From positions 1-36,762 of the forward strand of contig JAFYPR010000031.1 of the NCBI GenBank assembly GCA_017547445.1: a DNA stretch of 36,762 bases, in the 5' to 3' direction. Both the position numbers and the translations under genes were made by a program. Within the stretch, counting starts at the first letter, position 1. Every line of letters starts with the position of its first letter. The DNA is from Clostridia bacterium (lineage in GTDB: Bacteria > Bacillota > Clostridia > UMGS1883). Shown here one piece after another: positions 7,422 through 15,751 of the stretch. The notes under the pieces are model-generated. The model had not been told where the DNA came from. It worked only from the letters and a program-made list of their open reading frames with translations, and made no database searches.

Positions 7422-7910
7422 ATGGAAATACTCGAAATTTTAGATGTTCTCGAAGATAAGGTGGAAAACGCTAAGAATATTCCCATCGTAAACAGAGCAA
7501 TCATCGATAAGGAAGACCTTCTTGCTTCCATTGAAGATATCCGTCTCCGTCTCCCCGACGATTTGAAGCAGGCAAGATGGATTAAGGATGACAGAAAGAG
7601 AATTCTTGCAGAAGCTAAGGAAGAAGCTGACGCAATCATCAAGCAGGGCGAAGAAAAGGCTGCACAGCTTGTTGACGAACACGCTATCACAAAGCGTGCT
7701 TACGAACAGGCAAACAGCATCATCGCTTCCGCACAGAAGAATTCCCGTGAGCTCCGTCTCGGTGCAAGACAGTACATCGACAAGATTCTTTCCGACAGTG
7801 AAGCAGCACTCAACAAGAGCCAGGAAACAATCCGTGCTATGCGTGTAGAGCTTCGTCAGGACGCTCAGACAAAGGCTGTAGAAACAACACAGGTTGCAGA
7901 AGAAGAATAA
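7422..7910 (+). CDS. coiled-coil protein with F-type ATPase subunit b-like character
   Basis: A 162-residue soluble, highly charged protein, mostly alpha-helical. From about residue 55 to the C-terminus it is rich in Ala, Glu, Lys, Arg and Gln with heptad-like spacing (ILAEAKEEADAIIKQGEEKA and later RELRLGARQYIDKILSDSE), as in stator subunit b/E proteins. There is no membrane segment, nucleotide-binding motif or other ATP synthase gene nearby. Similar proteins occur next to rsmD and coaD in many Clostridia and are often labelled ATPase on coiled-coil similarity alone, so the function is unknown. AGGAGG lies eight bases before the ATG. A 9-bp hairpin separates it from yebC, 66 bases downstream. 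Confidence 0.85.
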   Translation: MEILEILDVLEDKVENAKNIPIVNRAIIDKEDLLASIEDIRLRLPDDLKQARWIKDDRKRILAEAKEEADAIIKQGEEKAAQLVDEHAITKRAYEQANSIIASAQKNSRELRLGARQYIDKILSDSEAALNKSQETIRAMRVELRQDAQTKAVETTQVAEEE

Positions 7911-7921
7911 TTAAAGCTTTT

Positions 7922-7952
7922 CAAAGGGCTGGCAATAATGCACAGCCCTTTG
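7922..7952 (+). terminator. hairpin between the coiled-coil gene and yebC
   Basis: CAAAGGGCT (7922-7930) and AGCCCTTTG (7944-7952) form a perfect 9-bp stem. Only a short T-run is present, within the stem, so termination is probably partial or the hairpin is a processing site. Confidence 0.45.
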
Positions 7953-7976
7953 TTACGTAGAAAGGTAGGACTATAT

Positions 7977-8705
7977 ATGTCAGGACATTCCAAATGGGCA
8001 AATATAAAAAATAAAAAGGGTAAGGCTGATGCGCAGAGAGCAAACCTTTTCACAAAAATCGGTCGTGAATTGGCGGTAGCAGTAAGAGCAGGCGGTCCCG
8101 ACCCCGACAGTAACAGCAAGCTTAAGGACGCTATTGTTAAGGCAAGAGCAAACAATATGCCTAACGATAATATTCAGCGTTGTATTGCAAAGGCATCAGG
8201 CGAAACAGGCGGTGCTGATTACGAAGAAATCACATACGAAGGCTACGGTCCCCGCGGTGTTGCAGTTATTGTTGAAACACTTACAAACAACCGTAACCGT
8301 ACAGCAGCAGATTTACGTCACTACTTTGACAAATACGGCGGTAATTTAGGTCAGAATGGTTGTGTAAGCTTCATGTTCGACAAGAAGGGCGTTATCGTAA
8401 TTGAAAACGATGGCGACATTGATGAAGATGAGCTTATGATGGCAGCCCTCGATGCAGGTGCAGATGACTTTACAAGTGAGGACGAATTCTTTGAAATTCT
8501 CACAGACCCCACAGCTTTTTCCACTGTTTATGAAGCACTCAGCGAAGGTAAGGATTATAACTTCGTAACTGCAGAAGTAAGAATGGTTCCCCAGACAATG
8601 GTTGAGCTTACAGACGAAGAAGACCTTAAGAAGATGAATAAGCTTCTTGAAATGCTTGATGACAACGACGACGTACAGAACGTGTATCACAACTGGGACG
8701 AGTAA
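7977..8705 (+). CDS. yebC: YebC/TACO1-family protein
   Basis: A 242-residue YebC/PmpR-family protein. The start [20 protein letters not shown] is the family signature, followed by the conserved [19 protein letters not shown] and an acidic C-terminal domain ending in [12 protein letters not shown]. The family has long been annotated as a transcriptional regulator; the mitochondrial member TACO1 and recent bacterial work point to a role in translating difficult sequences on the ribosome. Length and motifs are complete. The frame stays open to an ATG at 7938, but that segment contains a hairpin and lacks family similarity, whereas the ATG at 7977 has an AGGTAGGA-like site. A stem-loop terminator follows the stop. 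Confidence 0.95.
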   Translation: MSGHSKWANIKNKKGKADAQRANLFTKIGRELAVAVRAGGPDPDSNSKLKDAIVKARANNMPNDNIQRCIAKASGETGGADYEEITYEGYGPRGVAVIVETLTNNRNRTAADLRHYFDKYGGNLGQNGCVSFMFDKKGVIVIENDGDIDEDELMMAALDAGADDFTSEDEFFEILTDPTAFSTVYEALSEGKDYNFVTAEVRMVPQTMVELTDEEDLKKMNKLLEMLDDNDDVQNVYHNWDE

Positions 8706-8757
8706 AAAGCTTTGCTTTTTAAGTGAATAGGTAATAGTGAAAAGTGAATAGTTTTGG

Positions 8758-8788
8758 AACAAACTGCTCTTCGGGCAGTTTGTTTTAT
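8758..8788 (+). terminator. intrinsic terminator of yebC
   Basis: AACAAACTGC (8758-8767) pairs with GCAGTTTGTT (8775-8784), loop TCTTCGG, followed by T residues. It comes about 50 bases after the yebC stop, beyond a low-complexity stretch of GTGAATAG-like units. Confidence 0.8.
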
Positions 8789-8790
8789 TC

Positions 8791-8828
8791 ACAGAAAAAT
8801 GCAGTCCGTTTGGACTGCATTTTTCTGT
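8791..8828 (-). terminator. 17-bp hairpin terminator of the LtaS-like gene
   Basis: The arms at 8791-8807 and 8812-8828 are perfectly complementary over 17 bp with a 4-base loop. Each strand has a run of five T residues in the 3' arm. It lies 6 bases beyond the end of the minus-strand LtaS-like gene and could work in both directions. Confidence 0.8.
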
Positions 8829-8834
8829 TTTCTG

Positions 8835-10691
8835 TTATCTGTATTTTTCAAATAAGGTATTACCTTTATATACAATGTCATAAATGACTGCTTTGTAGTT
8901 ATCAAATTTCTCCTTAACCTCAGGTGGAATCCAGGGTGTAACGCTTCCTTTTTCGTCAACGTACAAGCCTGCAGAATACATCATATAACAATCCGACATA
9001 TATTCATCAAGCCAAGCATAGTAATCCGTAAGCTCAAGTCCTGCCAATTTCGCAATTTCCATGCCAAAAAGTGTATTCCCACGGGTTCTGTCAGGGATGT
9101 CTGTTTCGTAGTTTGTCCAGATAACATAATCCGTACAAAGGGCTTTCACCAGCTGATCAGGCAAGCCTAGTTCGACACCTTCTTTGGTGTAATATTCTAT
9201 CTTCTCATAAAGACTTTCCCCGTCGGGCATTGTAAGATTGGGCAAATGGTCGCCCCAGAATACTATCATCACCTTTTCATCAGCCTTGTCGAAATATTCT
9301 GTAAGATACCCAAGCGCCGCATCGGCATTATTAAGTCCGTAAACGAGTGCATCCACCTCATCAAGTTCTTCTTTTGTAAGCTGGTCACTTTTTATGTTAA
9401 AGCCGCTTTTCCCGGGGTACTTGTCTTTCCCGTAGGGCTGATGATTTTCCATAGATACGGCATACAGCATAAGCGGCTTGTCACCCTTATTTTCATATAC
9501 CGAAATTATTTCCTCCGACAATGCCATATCAGATATATATCCCCCGCTCCGCTCAGTGTCAATGGGGAAGCTTTCTTCAAACCGCACGCTGTCAAAGCCC
9601 CATGCATCATAAATATGTGAGCGGTTATATAACTCATTGGAAAACGAATGTAAAAACTCACGGCGATAGCCGTTTATTTTAAACACATCGCCGATGCAAG
9701 GCATAGAAGCATAAACCTTCTTGTCAAGATAAGGCAGAGAATCAGACTCCTTTAAAAGAGGTCCGCATATCCCCGACAAAAGCTCCATTTCAACCATTCC
9801 TGTTCCGCCTGCATATGAGGTTGAAATAAATTCACCTGAAGCATACTTTTCAGCAAGCGCATGAAAATTAGGCAACGGGTCCTTTTTAAAGGTCAGATTA
9901 TCAAGCTTTGTTATGTCAAAAAAGCTCTCCGACATAAGAAAAATTACATTAACCTTTTCTTCATCGGGTGTATCATTTTCTTTCCCCGAATAGTTATCTA
10001 TCCATAACAAAACATCATCGCTTATCTGTGGAGCCTTATCAAATCTGCTATCCTCCCATGTGCAGTAAAGAGCAGTTATAACACCGCACTCTTCAATGCG
10101 CTCGCTCTGGCTTACCGCATCGCCTGTACATGCCTTTGCCCATATGTGTCCTACAGTAAAAACCTCCATAACAAGCACAAGTCCCACTCCGGTAATTAAA
10201 GCACCCATCCTGAAAAACTTATGTGCTTTAAGCTTTATATCCGCAAAAACCGTTACTGCTGTTATTAAAACAGTCAGAAACAGCGAAAACGCCGTAATGG
10301 ACGAAACTTTTATCTGCGGGAGCGCAAACTGCATAATCTTCCACATCTCGCCCGCCATGGAAAATTCACTTAACATAAGAGGCATTCCGTTAATCTGCAT
10401 TTTATAAAAATTGATTAAAGTAATTAAAACTACACCAAGCGCCGTTACAATCCACACTGCCGTCAGTTTTCCCGCTACACCGTAAAGGATTAAGCTTATA
10501 GTCAATACAATCACAACAAAAAGCAGAAATGGCATAAAATGTGTAAACCCGAAAGCAAGTGCACTAAAGCTCTGCATTGAAATAAGCTGTGAAATATCAA
10601 AAAGCACAACACTCATCAATAACAGTGACAAAGAAATAATTATAATATTTTTATCTATACTGTTTTTAATTGTTTCAATTATTTTCTTCAC
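8835..10691 (-). CDS. LtaS-like (LTA synthase family) membrane sulfatase-fold phosphotransferase
   Basis: A 618-residue membrane protein with an N-terminal region of about five transmembrane helices (residues 15-185) and an extracytoplasmic alkaline-phosphatase/sulfatase-fold domain from about 245. The fold starts with VNVIFLMSESFFD, whose Glu is a metal ligand. The likely nucleophile is Thr297 in SYAGGTGMVEMELLSG, and the C-terminal metal motif is FWGDHLPNL. The family moves glycerol-phosphate or phosphoethanolamine groups onto lipids or envelope glycans; the substrate cannot be deduced. The start is GTG at 10691 with AAGG eight bases upstream. It lies directly downstream of the asnS terminator, and I see no clear promoter between them. 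Confidence 0.9.
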   Translation of the reverse strand: MKKIIETIKNSIDKNIIIISLSLLLMSVVLFDISQLISMQSFSALAFGFTHFMPFLLFVVIVLTISLILYGVAGKLTAVWIVTALGVVLITLINFYKMQINGMPLMLSEFSMAGEMWKIMQFALPQIKVSSITAFSLFLTVLITAVTVFADIKLKAHKFFRMGALITGVGLVLVMEVFTVGHIWAKACTGDAVSQSERIEECGVITALYCTWEDSRFDKAPQISDDVLLWIDNYSGKENDTPDEEKVNVIFLMSESFFDITKLDNLTFKKDPLPNFHALAEKYASGEFISTSYAGGTGMVEMELLSGICGPLLKESDSLPYLDKKVYASMPCIGDVFKINGYRREFLHSFSNELYNRSHIYDAWGFDSVRFEESFPIDTERSGGYISDMALSEEIISVYENKGDKPLMLYAVSMENHQPYGKDKYPGKSGFNIKSDQLTKEELDEVDALVYGLNNADAALGYLTEYFDKADEKVMIVFWGDHLPNLTMPDGESLYEKIEYYTKEGVELGLPDQLVKALCTDYVIWTNYETDIPDRTRGNTLFGMEIAKLAGLELTDYYAWLDEYMSDCYMMYSAGLYVDEKGSVTPWIPPEVKEKFDNYKAVIYDIVYKGNTLFEKYR

Positions 10692-10719
10692 TTATTACAC
10701 CTTCGTATAAACAACAAAA

Positions 10720-10747
10720 GCAGGCAAGGATTTTTTCCGTTGCCTGC
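10720..10747 (-). terminator. intrinsic terminator of asnS
   Basis: GCAGGCAA (10720-10727) pairs with TTGCCTGC (10740-10747). On the minus strand the stem is followed by TTTTGTTGTTT, 12 bases after the asnS stop. Confidence 0.75.
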
Positions 10748-10759
10748 ATCTTTTTTGTA

Positions 10760-12148
10760 TTAGAATTCAGCGTTACCAACAGTTCTTGCATAAGGTATTA
10801 CGTCACGGATGTTGTCGATACCGGTTAAGTACATAACCGCTCTTTCAAAGCCTAAGCCGTAGCCTGCATGCTTTGTTCCGCCGTACTTTCTGAGGTCAAG
10901 ATACCACCAGTAATCCTCCTCGTTAAGACCCATTTCCTTCATTCTTTCTACCAGCACGTCATAACGCTCTTCTCTCTGGCTGCCGCCGATGATTTCGCCG
11001 ATACCGGGAACAAGACAGTCCATAGCCGCAACAGTTTTTCCGTCATCGTTCAATCTCATATAGAAAGCCTTGATTTCCTTGGGATAATCTGTTACGAAAA
11101 CAGGGCGCTTGAATACTTCCTCCGTAAGATATCTTTCATGCTCTGTCTGTAAGTCACTACCCCATTCTACGGGATATTCAAACTTATCATTGTTCTTCTT
11201 GAGGATTTCAATAGCATCTGTATATGTTACTCTGCCAAAATCGGAGGATGCTACAAACTGCAATCTTTCCTTCAGGCCTGTGTCAACAAACTGATTGAAG
11301 AATTCAATTTCTTCACTTGCATTTTCCAAAACATAGTTAATCATGTACTTTAACATATCTTCAGCAAGTGCCATATCGTCATTTAAGTCTGCAAACGCAA
11401 TTTCGGGCTCAATCATCCAGAATTCTGCCGCATGGCGGGTTGTGTTGGAGTTTTCAGCACGGAATGTAGGACCAAATGTATAAACGTTACGAAATGCCAT
11501 AGCAAATGTTTCAGCACTAAGCTGACCTGATACAGTAAGGTTTGCGCTCTTACCGAAGAAGTCCTGAGAATAGTCAACAGCCCCGTCCTTCATAGGTACA
11601 TTTTCCATATCCATTGTTGTAACACGGAACATTTCGCCTGCACCCTCACAGTCACTTGCTGTGATGATGGGAGTATGAGTGTATACAAAGCCACGCTCAT
11701 TGAAGAACTTGTGAATAGCGTATGCCGCTACGCTTCTTACTCTGAATGCCGCAGACAAAAGGTTTGTTCTGGGACGAAGATGAGCAATTGTTCTCAAATA
11801 TTCCTTTGTATGTCTCTTCTTCTGCAAAGGATAGTCAGGTGTGGATGTACCTTCAACCTCGATGGACTTTGCCTTGATTTCAAAGGGCTGCTTTGCCTCG
11901 GGTGTAAGAACAAGTGTACCAACTACATTAAGTGCCGCACCAACGTTCTGAGATGCAATTTCCTTATAATTTTCCAGAAATTCGCTTTCAAAAACAACCT
12001 GGATACTCTTGAAGAAAGTACCGTCGTTGAGTTCGATAAAGCCGAATACGTTGGAGGAACGAAGTGTTCTCACCCAACCTGAAACCTTAATCTCCTTATC
12101 CGCATAAGCTGCCGGATTTTTAAATATATCTTTTACTAATGTTTTCAT
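10760..12148 (-). CDS. asnS: asparagine-tRNA ligase
   Basis: A 462-residue class IIb aminoacyl-tRNA synthetase that charges tRNA(Asn) with asparagine. The N-terminal OB-fold anticodon domain (about 15-110) contains [22 protein letters not shown]. The catalytic domain has class II motif 2 near [21 protein letters not shown] and motif 3 in [13 protein letters not shown]. The AENSNT form is characteristic of AsnRS and differs from the AEKSFT form seen in the neighbouring AspRS. AAAGGAAG precedes the ATG. The asparagine synthetase gene asnA is upstream on the same strand, with a repeat-rich gap of 271 bases, so product and user may once have been, or still be, co-transcribed. No T-box leader is visible. 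Confidence 0.95.
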   Translation of the reverse strand: MKTLVKDIFKNPAAYADKEIKVSGWVRTLRSSNVFGFIELNDGTFFKSIQVVFESEFLENYKEIASQNVGAALNVVGTLVLTPEAKQPFEIKAKSIEVEGTSTPDYPLQKKRHTKEYLRTIAHLRPRTNLLSAAFRVRSVAAYAIHKFFNERGFVYTHTPIITASDCEGAGEMFRVTTMDMENVPMKDGAVDYSQDFFGKSANLTVSGQLSAETFAMAFRNVYTFGPTFRAENSNTTRHAAEFWMIEPEIAFADLNDDMALAEDMLKYMINYVLENASEEIEFFNQFVDTGLKERLQFVASSDFGRVTYTDAIEILKKNNDKFEYPVEWGSDLQTEHERYLTEEVFKRPVFVTDYPKEIKAFYMRLNDDGKTVAAMDCLVPGIGEIIGGSQREERYDVLVERMKEMGLNEEDYWWYLDLRKYGGTKHAGYGLGFERAVMYLTGIDNIRDVIPYARTVGNAEF

Positions 12149-12200
12149 ATTAATCTTCCTTTCATATCGGCTCCCGCAAATTTAACGTAGAACCACTTTG

Positions 12201-12376
12201 TAGGCTCCCTCCCCGAGGGAGCTGTCAGCGAAGCTGACTGAGGGAGTGTTGCAAATTTCCACGAGCTGTCAGCGAAGCTGACTGAGGGAGTGTTGCATTC
12301 CCGACCCACCGTCAGCCCACAAATTCGGATTTCCACGCATTAAGTGAAAATGAATGAGCGGGTGTGTCCCCGTACC
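12201..12376. repeat. composite non-coding repeat cluster between asnA and asnS
   Basis: Two identical 35-base direct repeats at 12219-12253 and 12263-12297 (offset 44) each contain GTCAGC-GAA-GCTGAC, a small hairpin. The first is preceded by a GCTCCCTC/GAGGGAGC hairpin (12204-12222). Further right, CCGTCAGC, GAAAATGAATGA and GGGTGTGTCCC (12310-12370) resemble the element at 6633-6722. Repeats built on CTCCCTCAGTCAGCTTCGCT are, from memory, frequent in gut Ruminococcaceae. The 271-base gap holds no credible gene; a short open frame across it is made of the repeats. Confidence 0.8.
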
Positions 12377-12419
12377 TTATAAAAATGTTGCAATTACCTA
12401 ATCAAACTCCTTGGGAGCA

Positions 12420-13427
12420 TCAAAGCAGCGTTACTCCTCTTTCCTCGCACACTCTTACGGTTTCATCATCCCAGATGCTTGACTGTACCTCACCTATATG
12501 GGCACAGCCCATCATAAGCATACAAAGTCGACTCTGACCGATACCGCCGCCGATTGTAAGAGGCAGCTCGTCATTTAAGAGCATTTTATGGAACATAAGC
12601 TCTCGCCTATCGTCGCAATTGGCTACAGTGAGCTGTCTGTCCAAGGCTTCCTTATCAACACGGATACCCATACTGGATATTTCAACCGCACAATCAAGTG
12701 TATCGTTCCAGAAGAAGATATCGCCGTTTAATGACCAGTCATCATAGTCGGGTGCTCTGTTATCGTGCTTTTTACCGCTCTTTAACACTCCGCCTATGCC
12801 CATAATAAACACTGTTCTGTATTCCTTTGTAATGGCGTTTTCTCTTTCCTTACCGCTGAGTCCGGGATACATATCCTCTAATTCCTGTGTAGTTACAAAC
12901 TTCACATCAGGTGAAAGATTTGCATTAAGCTGAGGGAAATTAACCTTCAATCTATCGTTTGTATTGCAGATTGCTCTTACAATGCCTTTAACAACAAGCT
13001 TTAAATAATCTTCATTTCTTGTTTCGGGGGTAATTATCTTCTCCCAGTCCCACTGGTCAACATAGATAGAATGAAGGTTATCTAATTCTTCATCACGTCT
13101 GATTGCATTCATATCCGTATATAAACCATTACCCACGTGGAAATTATACCTTTTAAGAGCCAGTCTTTTCCACTTTGCCAAAGAATGTACAATCTGAGCA
13201 TTCTTACCAACTGCAGGCACATCAAACGCTACAGGGCGCTCAACACCGCTTAAATTATCGTTAAGTCCGCTGTCTTCCGTTACAAAAAGCGGTGCGGACA
13301 CTCTTTTCAAATTCAATTCATTGGCAAATTCCTTCTGAAAGGTAGACTTAATATAAGAAATTGCCCTCTGTGTTTCATATTGGTCAAGCTTGGGCTTGTA
13401 ACCATCGGGAATATAAACCTTGTTCAT
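12420..13427 (-). CDS. asnA: aspartate-ammonia ligase (asparagine synthetase A)
   Basis: A 335-residue AsnA that makes asparagine from aspartate, ammonia and ATP. It is a single-domain relative of class II tRNA synthetases. Diagnostic segments are LNLKRVSAPLFVTEDSGLND, NLSGVERPVAFDVP, HSLAKWKRLAL, SIYVDQWDWEK and the C-terminal nucleotide-binding GGGIGQSRLCMLMMG. I chose the ATG at 13427 (MNKVYIPDGYKP) because GGGGG lies eight bases upstream and this is the usual clostridial N-terminus; an ATG at 13442 would add five residues but has no ribosome site. It has its own promoter, and asnS follows on the same strand. Confidence 0.95.
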   Translation of the reverse strand: MNKVYIPDGYKPKLDQYETQRAISYIKSTFQKEFANELNLKRVSAPLFVTEDSGLNDNLSGVERPVAFDVPAVGKNAQIVHSLAKWKRLALKRYNFHVGNGLYTDMNAIRRDEELDNLHSIYVDQWDWEKIITPETRNEDYLKLVVKGIVRAICNTNDRLKVNFPQLNANLSPDVKFVTTQELEDMYPGLSGKERENAITKEYRTVFIMGIGGVLKSGKKHDNRAPDYDDWSLNGDIFFWNDTLDCAVEISSMGIRVDKEALDRQLTVANCDDRRELMFHKMLLNDELPLTIGGGIGQSRLCMLMMGCAHIGEVQSSIWDDETVRVCEERGVTLL

Positions 13428-13461
13428 ACCCAATTCCCCCATTGTTAATATTCATTTAATC

Positions 13462-13490
13462 ATTATATACCAAAGTATTTCCAAAGTCAA
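13462..13490 (-). promoter_or_regulatory. promoter of asnA
   Basis: On the minus strand, TTGACT (13490-13485) and TATAAT (13467-13462) are 17 bases apart, about 35 bases upstream of the asnA start. Confidence 0.85.
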
Positions 13491-13503
13491 CCAAAAGTAA
13501 CAG

Positions 13504-13531
13504 AAAAATGGCGGGTTTTCCCGCCATTTTT
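13504..13531 (-). terminator. intrinsic terminator of the CHAP/LRR gene
   Basis: AAAAATGGCGGG (13504-13515) pairs perfectly with CCCGCCATTTTT (13520-13531) around a TTTT loop, just after the CHAP/LRR gene's stop at 13534. Confidence 0.85.
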
Positions 13532-13533
13532 CA

Positions 13534-15621
13534 TCATTTTTCCACTACATTGCTCAGTGCCTTCATGTCCTGAATGCTGTCCCATACAAAAGCCTTAAGT
13601 GTAGCACCCTCAACGCCTTCAAGCATTCCGCCGAATACAACAGTCTGTCCCTTAGGCAAATCGGTTTTCATATAAACATAGTCAATCATTTCATCATCCT
13701 TGTAAACTGCAATTATAACAGTATCAGCCTCGTTTCTGTCAGTTACATTGACAACCTCAACCTCGGCGAAAAATCTGCCGTTTACAACTGTGCCGGAAAG
13801 GCTTTCCACCTTGTAATTTTCGCTGTCCTTGTTCTTAACTTCAAATTCAATTTCCGCATCATGGTTTGATGCCTGAGAATCAACTGTTATTCCCGCACGG
13901 TATTTACCGCTTTCAAGTGTAGTTGTAAGTGTGATTTTTCCGTTGACTGCCCCTGCATCGCTGAGTGTATATGACTTTATCCTGAGACCGTTTTCGGCAT
14001 AAATTTTGACTGAGTACAATACTCCGCCGATATGATTCCATGCAAGAACTACTTCATTACCATTTATATTCTCAACCTTAAACTGAAGCTCGGGATATTT
14101 ATAATGGAAGCTAACACCATCAGGGAAAGCCTTATCACCTACCGTAACACTATTCTCCCATTTACTCTGCGATACAGACAAGTATACATCCGTCAGCCTT
14201 GTGCAATTTCCAAATGCATTTGCACCAACACCTGTCACACTTTCGGGAATATTGACAGAGGTAATTGCCGTACCATAAAAAGTGTAGGACGGTATAGCTT
14301 CAACACCTTCTTCAATCACTATATTATTCACATTACTGCAGTCAGTATATATCAATGACCCCAATTCAACACCTGCAGGAAGTGTTGCACTCGTCAACGA
14401 AGAACAATTCTGAAAAGCTGAATGTCCAACTTTCGTGATACTTTCGGGAATATTAACCCAAGAAAGACTGATGCAATTAAAGAATGCATTATCTCCAATG
14501 ACCTCAACGCCCTCAGAAATGTAAACTGTCTTAAGTGACGTACAATTATTGAATGCATCACGTCCTATATTCTTCACGCTACCGGGTATAGTAACCCCCG
14601 TTATAGATGAACAATCCTGAAATGCATATGCTCCAATTGAAGTGATACCTTCGCCAATCTTTATTGTTCTTATCTGTGACATAAGATTGTTATAGCTATC
14701 TCTCCATGGCATTTGTGTCATTTCTCCCGTTCCGGTTATTGTAAGGGTATAATTTGAATCAATTTCCCAAGTAATACCATCATACTTACCACTTGCCAAC
14801 ACCGTATCACCCATCAGGCTCCAGTTGGGGCGGTAAAAGCCCTGTACCGTATACGAATACTGATTTGCAGGAGTCTGCAATCCACAAGCACAGGTACCTG
14901 CGCTTGTGCGTGTAGTTTTTGTTGTCAATGTGTTTGAAGCAACAATATTACCATCAGTAGATGAACCGCGTTCAATTGTTGTAAAGGTATAGCTGCCATC
15001 GGCATTCTTTGTATCGGAAACCCATGCCACAATTACAACATGAGACGTCGGACTGTTGGCATTATAATGCTTTTGGCAGCCTGAAACATCGTGATAAGGC
15101 ATATACATACACAAATCACCAACCTGAGGCTTATAATCCACATATGTGGTGAAGTTGTTTGACCAAAGGAATGTAAAAGTACCGTTTCCGGGCCATTTTC
15201 TCCAATCGCCTGCGCCTGCATAACGGGATATTACATCTGTAGGTATACCTGCCGCAGCTGCACACCATGATACAAAGGATGCGCACCATTGCTGCCCATC
15301 TACCCCCATAAATCTGCTGTATTCGGTATAGGGTCCGCCCTTTCCGTTACTGCCGCCAACGCCTGACCAGTCGCCCGAATACGTACCGCCCTTATAGCCT
15401 GTCTGGCTCAATGCCACCTGAACAAAGCGAGTTACGGGGTCTGCATAACTACTATAGGCAGCGCAGGCACGTTGATAATACACACTGCTACGGTATGCAT
15501 CCGAAGGTGTAACACCCAAAGAATCCGCATCTGCCGTCATGGGCATTGTAAACACGCTTAAGCCAAGCAGCAACACAAGGGCCTGTATTATACTGATTGT
15601 TTTAAAAAATTTATTTTTCAT
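13534..15621 (-). CDS. secreted CHAP-domain protein with BspA-type leucine-rich repeats
   Basis: A 695-residue predicted secreted protein. Residues 1-32 form a signal peptide (MKNKFF, then IIQALVLLLGLSVF, ending ADA). A CHAP-type cysteine peptidase/amidase domain spans about 60-215, with Cys113 (QQWCASFVSWC) and His194 (TSHVVIVAW). From about 290 to 480 there are at least six BspA-type (LRR_5) repeats of the form AFxNCxSLxxVxIPxSV. The C-terminal 200 residues look like two beta-sandwich domains. CHAP domains cut peptidoglycan, and BspA repeats often bind host or cell-surface targets. The frame is open 34 residues further upstream, but that part overlaps the promoter, and the ATG at 15621 starts the signal peptide after AGGGGCGG. 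No sortase or anchor motif is seen. Confidence 0.88.
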   Translation of the reverse strand: MKNKFFKTISIIQALVLLLGLSVFTMPMTADADSLGVTPSDAYRSSVYYQRACAAYSSYADPVTRFVQVALSQTGYKGGTYSGDWSGVGGSNGKGGPYTEYSRFMGVDGQQWCASFVSWCAAAAGIPTDVISRYAGAGDWRKWPGNGTFTFLWSNNFTTYVDYKPQVGDLCMYMPYHDVSGCQKHYNANSPTSHVVIVAWVSDTKNADGSYTFTTIERGSSTDGNIVASNTLTTKTTRTSAGTCACGLQTPANQYSYTVQGFYRPNWSLMGDTVLASGKYDGITWEIDSNYTLTITGTGEMTQMPWRDSYNNLMSQIRTIKIGEGITSIGAYAFQDCSSITGVTIPGSVKNIGRDAFNNCTSLKTVYISEGVEVIGDNAFFNCISLSWVNIPESITKVGHSAFQNCSSLTSATLPAGVELGSLIYTDCSNVNNIVIEEGVEAIPSYTFYGTAITSVNIPESVTGVGANAFGNCTRLTDVYLSVSQSKWENSVTVGDKAFPDGVSFHYKYPELQFKVENINGNEVVLAWNHIGGVLYSVKIYAENGLRIKSYTLSDAGAVNGKITLTTTLESGKYRAGITVDSQASNHDAEIEFEVKNKDSENYKVESLSGTVVNGRFFAEVEVVNVTDRNEADTVIIAVYKDDEMIDYVYMKTDLPKGQTVVFGGMLEGVEGATLKAFVWDSIQDMKALSNVVEK

Positions 15622-15652
15622 AAAAAACCGCCCCTTCAAACCACATGTGACA

Positions 15653-15681
15653 ATTGTACCACCTACGGAATTTATTGTCAA
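15653..15681 (-). promoter_or_regulatory. promoter of the CHAP/LRR gene
   Basis: On the minus strand, TTGACA (15681-15676) and TACAAT (15658-15653) are 17 bases apart. The -35 box directly follows the aspS terminator's T-rich tail. Confidence 0.85.
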
Positions 15682-15688
15682 ACAAAAC

Positions 15689-15720
15689 AACATCCTGTTG
15701 GTTTTCATCAACAGGATGTT
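15689..15720 (-). terminator. intrinsic terminator of aspS
   Basis: AACATCCTGTTG (15689-15700) pairs perfectly with CAACAGGATGTT (15709-15720). On the minus strand it is followed by TTTTGTTTG and lies about 30 bases after the aspS stop. Confidence 0.8.
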
Positions 15721-15751
15721 CACATTACTTATTCCCTATTACTTCACAGAC

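Noticed and set aside
12145-12336. 63-residue open frame upstream of asnS
   Set aside because: It is made of the direct repeats and hairpins at 12201-12297 and shows no protein-like conservation or ribosome site.
12149-12419. T-box leader for asnS
   Set aside because: No specifier-stem layout and no T-box consensus (GGGTGGTACCGCG-like) was found; the gap is occupied by repeats. The same check upstream of aspS (17084-17212) was also negative.
15622-15723. 34-residue N-terminal extension of the CHAP/LRR protein
   Set aside because: The extension overlaps the TTGACA-TACAAT promoter and part of the aspS terminator, and would bury the clear signal peptide that begins at 15621.
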